Source: Billgrantia tianxiuensis
GTDB taxonomy: Bacteria > Pseudomonadota > Gammaproteobacteria > Pseudomonadales > Halomonadaceae
Reading direction: 5' to 3'
Length of the DNA stretch: 64,000 nucleotides
Assembly (NCBI RefSeq): GCF_009834345.1
Contig: NZ_CP035042.1
Coordinates: forward strand, 2,976,001-3,040,000
Part shown: in pieces, positions 58,129-64,000 of the stretch
Layout of the letters: every line of letters starts with the position of its first letter
Position numbering within the stretch: the stretch's first letter is position 1
Notes under the pieces: generated by a model
Seen by the model: only the letters and a program-made list of their open reading frames with translations
The model's database searches: none
Told to the model about the DNA's origin: nothing
Translations under genes and position numbers: made by a program

Positions 58129-59727
58129 ATGCCCCCAAGCACACTGGTTCGTAGCGAGCATGATGTACTGGTGATCGGCGGTGGCGTCGCCGGCCTGACG
58201 CTCGCCTTGCACGTCGCCGGGACACGCCGCGTGACCTTGGTGCGCCCCGCCAGCGATGATCAGGGGGCCAGCCGCTGGGCCCAGGGCGGCATTGCCGCCG
58301 TACTCTCGCCCCAGGACGACTTCGATGCCCATGTCGCCGACACTCTGGTCGCTGGCGATGGCCTGTGCGATGAGCGAGCCGTGCGCTTCACCGTCGAGCA
58401 AGGCCCCAGTGCCATCGAGTGGCTGCTCTCGCTTGGCGTGCCGTTCACCAGGGATACCAGCCCGACGGCCAACTACCCCTATCATCTGACCCGCGAGGGC
58501 GGGCACGGTGCGCGGCGCATCATTCACGCCGAGGATGCCACCGGACGTGCCGTACTCGACACGCTGAAGCATCATGCCCAGACACATCCGGATATCACGA
58601 TCCGCGACGATCTCGTGGCCATTGGCCTGCTTGCCGATGCTCAGCAGCGCTGCCGCGGTGCCCGCTGCCTGGACAGTCGTGGCCAGCTGCAGGAACTGGT
58701 GGCCGGCGATACCGTGTTGGCCACTGGAGGCGCCAGCGGTATCTATCGGCACACCACGAGCCCCCACCCGGCCAGTGGTGAAGGCATGATGATGGCGGCC
58801 GAACTGGGGGCCGAGTTGATGAACCTGGAGTTCCAGCAGTTTCACCCCACCTGCCTATACGATCCGGACGGCCCCCCCTTCCTGATCAGCGAGGCAGTGC
58901 GCGGCGAAGGGGGGCGGTTGCTGAGCACCGACGGACGCCGCTTCATGCTCGAACTCGACGAGCGTGCCGAGCTGGCTCCGCGCGACATCGTCGCGCGTGC
59001 CATCGATGCCGAGATGCAGCGTACCGGCTCGCCTCACGTATGGCTCGACGTGACCCACCTCGGCGACGAAGCCATACGTCATCACTTCCCCACCATCCAT
59101 GCCCACTGCCTCAAGCGCGGACTGGACATCACCCGACAGCCGATTCCCGTCGTACCCGCCGCTCACTACAGCTGCGGCGGCGTTGCAACCGACCTCGACG
59201 GCGGCTCCAGCGTGCCGCACCTGTACGCCATCGGCGAGGTTGCCTGCACCGGGCTGCATGGTGCCAATCGCATGGCCAGCAATTCACTGCTGGAGTGCCT
59301 GGTCTATGCGCGCAGCTGCGCGGCGAAACTCGCCACGCAACGTGGTCCGACTACGCCCCCCACGGCGTCTACACAACCGGGAGCCGGCGTCGTGGAGGTT
59401 CGACACGTTCAGCAGTGGCGTACGGCCCTGCGTGACATCATGAGCCGTTACGTGGCGATCGTACGCCGTGATGCCGGCCTGGATACCGCTTCACACGAGC
59501 TGAGCGAACTGAGCCGAGAGGTACAGGCCGCTTTCGAAAGCGCTGCGCCCAATACGGCACTGGCCAGCCTATGGCATGCCGTGAGACTGGCCCGCCTGAC
59601 CGTGCTTGCGGCTCGCCAGCGCCGCGAGTCGCGCGGCCTGCATTTCAACCCCGACTGTCCGCCCCATACCGAAACCGGCCTCGCACCCCGCCCTTCCCGG
59701 CTTCATCTGGACGACCTTTTCGCCTGA
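58129..59727 (+). CDS. nadB: L-aspartate oxidase
   Basis: 532 aa. FAD-binding start DVLVIGGGVAGLTLALH; GASRWAQGGIAAVLSPQDD, THLTREGGHGARRI-like region (HLTREGGHGARRIIHAEDATG), QFHPTCLYD and RGEGGRLL active-site elements; HYSCGGVATD and ANRMASNSLLECLVYA near the end. It oxidises aspartate to iminoaspartate, the first step of NAD synthesis. Length matches the family. It is the first host gene after the prophage. Confidence 0.95.
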   Translation: MPPSTLVRSEHDVLVIGGGVAGLTLALHVAGTRRVTLVRPASDDQGASRWAQGGIAAVLSPQDDFDAHVADTLVAGDGLCDERAVRFTVEQGPSAIEWLLSLGVPFTRDTSPTANYPYHLTREGGHGARRIIHAEDATGRAVLDTLKHHAQTHPDITIRDDLVAIGLLADAQQRCRGARCLDSRGQLQELVAGDTVLATGGASGIYRHTTSPHPASGEGMMMAAELGAELMNLEFQQFHPTCLYDPDGPPFLISEAVRGEGGRLLSTDGRRFMLELDERAELAPRDIVARAIDAEMQRTGSPHVWLDVTHLGDEAIRHHFPTIHAHCLKRGLDITRQPIPVVPAAHYSCGGVATDLDGGSSVPHLYAIGEVACTGLHGANRMASNSLLECLVYARSCAAKLATQRGPTTPPTASTQPGAGVVEVRHVQQWRTALRDIMSRYVAIVRRDAGLDTASHELSELSREVQAAFESAAPNTALASLWHAVRLARLTVLAARQRRESRGLHFNPDCPPHTETGLAPRPSRLHLDDLFA

Positions 59728-59761
59728 AAGCCCTGCCCGCCTATAGCAAAAAGCCTTGAGC

Positions 59762-60154
59762 CTAGCGAGCCAGGGCGCGCCGCAATTGACGCAGCGCTTC
59801 GCGCGATGCGCTATCAGGCCATAGCCATGCCCGCTGGCGATCGACCTCCAGACCGATCAGCCATGGGCCGAGGTAGACACAGCGCAACTCGACGGGAAAG
59901 GCTTCTGTAGCGGTGAAGGGGCGCCACGACCAGCGCCAGCCTCCCCCGGTTTCCGGCTGCATGAGCAGCTCACCACGGAACTGACCGCGCCACGCCCACC
60001 AACCAAGCGGCACGAGCCATGCCAGAACCGGCAACGTCAGCCAGCCAGGGGCATGGCTCAATACGCTACCGGTGACGACCAGCCCGAGCAGCCCCTGGCT
60101 GCACCAGGCCAACCTAGACCGGACGACGTGGATCGTTGTCGGCGTTCTCGGCAT
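59762..60154 (-). CDS. ygfX: YgfX-like membrane protein
   Basis: 130 aa. Two close hydrophobic segments (~18-50: CSQGLLGLVVTGSVL, LTLPVLAWLVPLGWWAW), then a soluble C-terminal domain with WRWSWRPF and FPVELRCVYLGPWLIGLE. It follows sdhE with a 41-base overlap, the conserved sdhE-ygfX pair. YgfX (CptA) has been described as a toxin acting on cell division proteins, with SdhE as counterpart; that role is debated. Confidence 0.8.
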   Translation of the reverse strand: MPRTPTTIHVVRSRLAWCSQGLLGLVVTGSVLSHAPGWLTLPVLAWLVPLGWWAWRGQFRGELLMQPETGGGWRWSWRPFTATEAFPVELRCVYLGPWLIGLEVDRQRAWLWPDSASREALRQLRRALAR

Positions 60155-60407
60155 GAGCCTGGATCAGCGACACGATACGACGAAACTCGGGAGCAGGCGT
60201 TTCACGCTGCATCAGCCAGGCGAAGAGGTCCTGGTCTTCGCCCTCGATCAGGGCCCGATAGGCCGCCTGGTCCTCGGCAGCAAGCGCGTCATAGCAGTGC
60301 TCGAGAAAGGGAATCAGCAGCAGATCGAGCTCCCACATTCCACGCCGGGAGTGCCAGTAGAGCCGCTTGCGTAGGGCTGCGGCATCGGAGGTATTCGCTT
60401 CGCTCAA
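60114..60407 (-). CDS. sdhE: Succinate dehydrogenase flavinylation factor SdhE
   Basis: 97 aa. Five-helix SdhE with the RGMWELD signature (HSRRGMWELDLLLIPF), which binds SdhA and promotes covalent FAD attachment, and LIEGEDQDLFAWLMQR. Length normal. Confidence 0.92.
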   Translation of the reverse strand: MSEANTSDAAALRKRLYWHSRRGMWELDLLLIPFLEHCYDALAAEDQAAYRALIEGEDQDLFAWLMQRETPAPEFRRIVSLIQAHAENADNDPRRPV

Positions 60408-60607
60408 CGTCGGCCTCGGTGATAAAAGAATGAGTCGTCCAGTATACCGGAGCCGTGAAAATGAGGCAGCGCTTCGACCAGCTTTGCCATCTTTTCTTGA
60501 CCATGGTCGTAGTGCGTTGTTTTATCTCGGTTTGAGCAGTATGCTGACGGTAGAATAAGAATGCCGCCCGGGTCCCACCGGACCGGGAATCGCCTGGAGA
60601 TGACCCG

Positions 60608-60904
60608 ATGACCAAATCCGAATTGATCGAACAGATCGCCATGCGACAGCCAGAGCTTTCGATCAAGGAAGTCGAATCCGCGGTGCGCCTGATTCTCGAC
60701 GACATCACCGATACGCTGGCCGAAGGGGGCCGGGTCGAGATCCGAGGGTTCGGCAGCTTTTCCTTGCATTACCGGGAGCCAAGGGTAGGCCGTAACCCCA
60801 AGACCGGCGAACCGGTCGCGCTGGATGGCAAGTTCGTGCCACACTTCAAGCCTGGCAAGGAGCTTCGCGAGCAGGTCAATGCCAGCCGCGCCCTCGGCTA
60901 TTAA
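60608..60904 (+). CDS. ihfB: Integration host factor beta subunit
   Basis: 98 aa. Whole-length Ihf[64 protein letters not shown] and [17 protein letters not shown]. The Pro of the DNA-intercalating arm (RNPKTGE) is present. IHF bends DNA and may also help this phage's integration. GGAG lies before ATG 60608. Confidence 0.96.
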   Translation: MTKSELIEQIAMRQPELSIKEVESAVRLILDDITDTLAEGGRVEIRGFGSFSLHYREPRVGRNPKTGEPVALDGKFVPHFKPGKELREQVNASRALGY

Positions 60905-60933
60905 CATTTTCGTCATTTACAAGGGATAGAATC

Positions 60934-61239
60934 ATGCGTTGGCTCAAAGGCCTGATCCTGGCCATCATCCTGCTGGCGGTCTTGCTTGTCGGCATTCTGT
61001 TCGCCGTCAACAACCAGCAGACGGTACCGCTCAACCTGATCTGGGTGGAACTACCGGCCATTTCGCTTTCCGTCTGGCTCCTGGCAGCACTGGTCTGCGG
61101 CGTGGTGCTGGGCATGTTGGCGATGACAGGGGTCTGGCTAAGGCTACGCACCGCTCTTTCCCGCGCCCAGCGCCTGAACCGACAGCAGCGCAAGGAACTC
61201 GACCGTCTTCGCGTTCAGGAGCTCAAGGAACTTCCCTAA
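60934..61239 (+). CDS. lapA: LPS assembly protein A (LapA family)
   Basis: 101 aa. Two membrane helices (8-26: LILAIILLAVLLVGILFAV; 41-65: AISLSVWLLAALVCGVVLGML) with the family NNQQTVPLNLIWVELP loop, and a C-terminal basic coiled coil. With LapB it tunes LpxC turnover through FtsH. The stop directly abuts the lapB start. Confidence 0.9.
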   Translation: MRWLKGLILAIILLAVLLVGILFAVNNQQTVPLNLIWVELPAISLSVWLLAALVCGVVLGMLAMTGVWLRLRTALSRAQRLNRQQRKELDRLRVQELKELP

Positions 61240-62427
61240 ATGCCCGATGCCCTGCTGCTTGTGCTGCTGGTGGCTGCCGTTGCCATTGGCTGGTGGCTAG
61301 GCCGCCGTGAGCGACAGGGCAGCCATGACCCCGCGCCACCGAATACGCTGTCGCGGGATTATTTCGTCGGTCTCAACTACCTGCTCAACGAGCAGCCGGA
61401 CCGCGCCATCGAGACGTTCGTCAATGCGCTCGAGGTCAATAGCGAAACCGTCGACACTCACATCACCCTGGGCAACCTGTTCCGCACTCGCGGCGAAGCC
61501 GATCGCGCCGTCAAGATCCATCAGAACCTGCTGGCACGCCCTACCCTGACGGCTTTGCAGAGCGATCAGGTCCAGCTCGAACTCTCCCGGGACTTTCTGC
61601 ACCTGGGACTGTTCGACCGCAGCGAGCGCCTGCTCCAGCAGTTGATAAACGACTCCAGTCACGACGACATCCGCCATGCCGCCAAGCGCCTGTTGACGGA
61701 CCTCTTCGATCGCGAAGGAGAATGGCAAGCCGCCTTCGACGTGGCCTACCCCAACCTGATACGCCAGCATGAGGACATCCGCCGGGCGGCGGCCCACTGG
61801 CTATGCGAGATGGCCGACCAGGAGCGTCGCTCGGCAAGCCCCGGGTTGGCCCGCAAGCATCTGCGCCGCGCGCTCTCCATTGACCCACGCTGCGTGCGCG
61901 CCAACCTGCTATTGGCGGCACTGGCTCAGGATACCGGGCACTATCGCGAGGCCATCCGGATACTCATGCGTATTCCGGACCAGGATCTCGACATGATGCC
62001 GATCATCCTGGAGCCGCTTCACCACGCCTATGCCATGCTCGATGATGAAGCAGGGCTCGTCGACTGCCTGCAACGCCTGCTGGAACGTGCCCACGTGACC
62101 AGCTTGATCATTCTGCTGGCGGAAACCCAGCGCAAGCGACATGGCTTGCAGGTGGCCATCGAACTGGTCAGTGAGCAACTCAATCGTGCGCCGAGCCTGG
62201 GAGCGCTAGATTATTTGCTCGATCTCTATCAGCACCAGCAGCAGGAGCAGGGCCCACCCGACAACCGGTTGCAACTCCTCAAGCAGCACACCCATACCCT
62301 GCTGACGGCACGGCCTCGCCACCGTTGCCAGCGCTGCGGCTTTGCCGGCCAGCCCCTACACTGGCAATGCCCCAGTTGCCGCAGTTGGGGCACTACCCGT
62401 CCAATTACCGGCATTGAGGGGGAATGA
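61240..62427 (+). CDS. lapB: LPS assembly protein B (YciM), TPR protein
   Basis: 395 aa. An N-terminal membrane anchor (LLLVLLVAAVAIGWWLGRRER), several TPRs (DYFVGLNYLLNEQPDRAIETFVNALEVNSETVDTHITLGNLFRTRGEADRA), and a C-terminal rubredoxin-like zinc site with two CxxC pairs (CQRCGF, CPSCRSWG). It recruits FtsH to LpxC and balances LPS synthesis. Length ~390 as usual. Confidence 0.95.
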   Translation: MPDALLLVLLVAAVAIGWWLGRRERQGSHDPAPPNTLSRDYFVGLNYLLNEQPDRAIETFVNALEVNSETVDTHITLGNLFRTRGEADRAVKIHQNLLARPTLTALQSDQVQLELSRDFLHLGLFDRSERLLQQLINDSSHDDIRHAAKRLLTDLFDREGEWQAAFDVAYPNLIRQHEDIRRAAAHWLCEMADQERRSASPGLARKHLRRALSIDPRCVRANLLLAALAQDTGHYREAIRILMRIPDQDLDMMPIILEPLHHAYAMLDDEAGLVDCLQRLLERAHVTSLIILLAETQRKRHGLQVAIELVSEQLNRAPSLGALDYLLDLYQHQQQEQGPPDNRLQLLKQHTHTLLTARPRHRCQRCGFAGQPLHWQCPSCRSWGTTRPITGIEGE

Positions 62428-62430
62428 GGC

Positions 62431-63131
62431 TCAGCCTCCAGCGAGTTCCTGCTCGATGGCCGTCAATGCCGCCATGGGATCATCCGCCCGAGTGATCGGC
62501 CGGCCAATGACCAAGTGCGTGCTGCCCGCCGCCATTGCCTCGGCCGGCGTCATCACGCGACGCTGATCGCCTTGCTCGGCGAAGCGCGGCCTGATACCCG
62601 GTGTGACCTTGAGGAACGCCTCGCCGCAAAGCTCACGCAGCCTGGTTGCCTCCTGCGCCGAACAGACCACTCCATCCATACCGCATTGATGTGCCAGCAC
62701 GGCCAGGCGTTCGACATGCTCGGCCGGCGTTGCGGTGACGCCCACCTCTGTGAGGTCCTCCGCCGACATGCTGGTCAATACGGTGACAGCAATCAGATGC
62801 GTATTCAGACCATGACGGTCCAGCCGCTCACGTGCCGCCTCCATCATGCGTCTGCCACCGCCGGCATGCACATTGACCATCCATACGCCCTGCTCGGCAG
62901 CAGCCTGCACGGCCCCGGCGACGGTATTGGGAATGTCATGAAACTTGAGATCGAGAAAAACCTGAAAACCTCGCCCATGGAGTGCCTCGATCACTTCCGG
63001 GCCACTGCGGGTGAACAGCTCCTTGCCCACCTTGACGCGACAACGCTCGGGTCGAGCCGGTCGGCCAGGCACAAGGCGGCATAGAGGGAGGGGTGATCCA
63101 GGGCGATGATCAGCGGCGAATCGCTAGACAC
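62431..63131 (-). pseudogene. pyrF: Orotidine 5'-phosphate decarboxylase, one frameshift (probably intact in reality)
   Basis: 233 aa after restoring one base at GGG 63049-63051. N terminus in the first frame: [25 protein letters not shown]; second frame: [13 protein letters not shown], then [13 protein letters not shown] with the catalytic Lys/Asp set, and [20 protein letters not shown]. It makes UMP. GTG 63131 has GGAG upstream. Because pyrF is needed for pyrimidine synthesis and only one base in a run is missing, a sequencing error is likelier than a null gene. Confidence 0.88.
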
Positions 63132-63313
63132 GTTGACGAGCTCCGGCTGCGGGATGAAAGCTCCGAGTATACCAGTCGAGGATGGTTAACCGTTCTTTCC
63201 AGGCTGGACTATCCTCTGAACTAAGCTTTACCTAGCAGCTTGCGCACGCACGACGCGCCCAGCAGTTCAGGCTTCAACGACCATGCCTTGAATCGATGGA
63301 CCGGGAGGACTCC

Positions 63314-64000
63314 ATGACAAGCGAACAACGCATTGGCCCGATCGTCCTGCCTGACACCCGAGCCCAGCGAGTACTGACTTCCTTGCTGGAAGGTTCCGGC
63401 GTGACCCTCAACGGCGACGCACCCTGGGATCCACAGATTTACCATCCTGACTTCTGCTCAAGGATCCTGCGCCAAGGCTCGCTCGGGCTGGGAGAGTCTT
63501 ACATGGACGGCTGGTGGGAGTGCGAACGTATCGACGAAATGGCCTGCCGGCTGCTCCAGCATGGCCTCGGTGAACGTGCTCGCCCCCCTTCCGACCGCAT
63601 CATGTATCGCCTCCAGGCCGGCCTGCTCAACCTACAAAGCAAGGCCCGAGCCTATATCGTCGGCGAAGCGCACTACGACCTGGGCAACGACCTGTTCGAG
63701 CGCATGCTCGACCCCACCATGTGCTATTCCTGCGGGTATTGGAAAGAGGCCAGGACCCTTCACGAAGCCCAGCTCGCCAAACTCGAGCTGGCCTGCCGCA
63801 AGCTGGAACTGCGCCCCGGCATGCACGTACTCGATATCGGCTGCGGCTGGGGCAGCTTCGCAGAATACGCTGCCCGCCACTATGGAGTCTCCGTCACCGG
63901 GATCACCATCTCCAAGGAGCAGGCCGAACTCGCTCGGGAACGTTGCGCCGGCCTGCCGGTAACGATCGAACTCAAGGACTACCGCGAACTCAGCGGGAGC
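63314..64000 (+). CDS. cfa: Cyclopropane-fatty-acyl-phospholipid synthase, N-terminal part
   Basis: 229 residues before the right edge. LGLGESYMDGWWECERIDEM, HYDLGNDLFERMLDPTMCYSCGYWKEARTLHEAQLAKLELACRKLEL, and SAM motif VLDIGCGWGSFAEYAA. It transfers a methylene from SAM to unsaturated lipid chains. ATG 63314 follows GGGAGGA. The gene continues beyond the window. Confidence 0.93.
   Translation, partial: MTSEQRIGPIVLPDTRAQRVLTSLLEGSGVTLNGDAPWDPQIYHPDFCSRILRQGSLGLGESYMDGWWECERIDEMACRLLQHGLGERARPPSDRIMYRLQAGLLNLQSKARAYIVGEAHYDLGNDLFERMLDPTMCYSCGYWKEARTLHEAQLAKLELACRKLELRPGMHVLDIGCGWGSFAEYAARHYGVSVTGITISKEQAELARERCAGLPVTIELKDYRELSGS

Overview
The window looks like a GC-rich gammaproteobacterial chromosome, most likely Halomonas or another member of the Halomonadaceae. 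This rests on gene order (gacA/uvrY-uvrC-pgsA-tRNA Gly/Cys/Leu; nadB-ygfX-sdhE; ihfB-lapA-lapB-pyrF) and protein flavour; no search was run. An intact-looking prophage of about 50 kb is inserted in the tRNA-Leu(UAA) gene.

Left chromosomal flank (1-7,975): the end of a GGDEF/EAL protein with a degenerate EAL domain, an amidase-signature enzyme, a frame-disrupted short-chain dehydrogenase, a small exported or membrane protein, tRNA-Ala(GGC), gacA/uvrY, uvrC, pgsA and a tRNA-Gly/Cys/Leu cluster with a near-consensus promoter.

Prophage (7,976-58,039): a 56-bp copy of the tRNA-Leu 3' half marks both ends, and paired TGGTCGCA boxes beside each end look like integrase arm sites. The integration and leftward early genes lie on the minus strand (int, xis, a methyltransferase-helicase-methyltransferase set, DUF2303, YqaJ exonuclease, RecT, small genes). 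The leftward operon starts at a pL-like promoter near 22.5 kb. A lambda-like switch (CI repressor with an S24 protease domain, YdaS/Cro-like protein, two groups of AGG-N4-CCT operators) sits at 22.5-24.4 kb. Rightward genes give replication (O-like protein with internal iterons, DnaB), NinB, a DUF968 protein, a RuvC-like protein and a gene in the Q position. Tandem terminators follow, then lysis genes, terminase, portal (DUF1073), capsid (DUF2184) and a contractile tail with a compact baseplate (DUF3383 sheath, DUF3277 tube, Pam3-type plug, gp138-type spike, gpJ, DUF2612). The right end carries accessory genes: an O-acyltransferase likely to alter surface polysaccharide, two divergent Arc-like repressors, and a LexA-type umuDC operon.

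Right flank (58,040-64,000): nadB, ygfX, sdhE, ihfB, lapA, lapB, pyrF and the start of cfa.

Two cross-cutting points matter. First, at least a dozen genes, including housekeeping pyrF, are broken by what reads as a single missing base, mostly in C or G runs. The direction is always the same, so most of these 'pseudogenes' are probably sequencing errors. Second, the 21.3-22.1 kb stretch of the leftward early transcript is packed with perfect hairpins and a 15-bp long-range stem but has little coding capacity. It is the best candidate here for an undescribed element, perhaps a structured RNA or an RNA-based antitermination or attenuation device.
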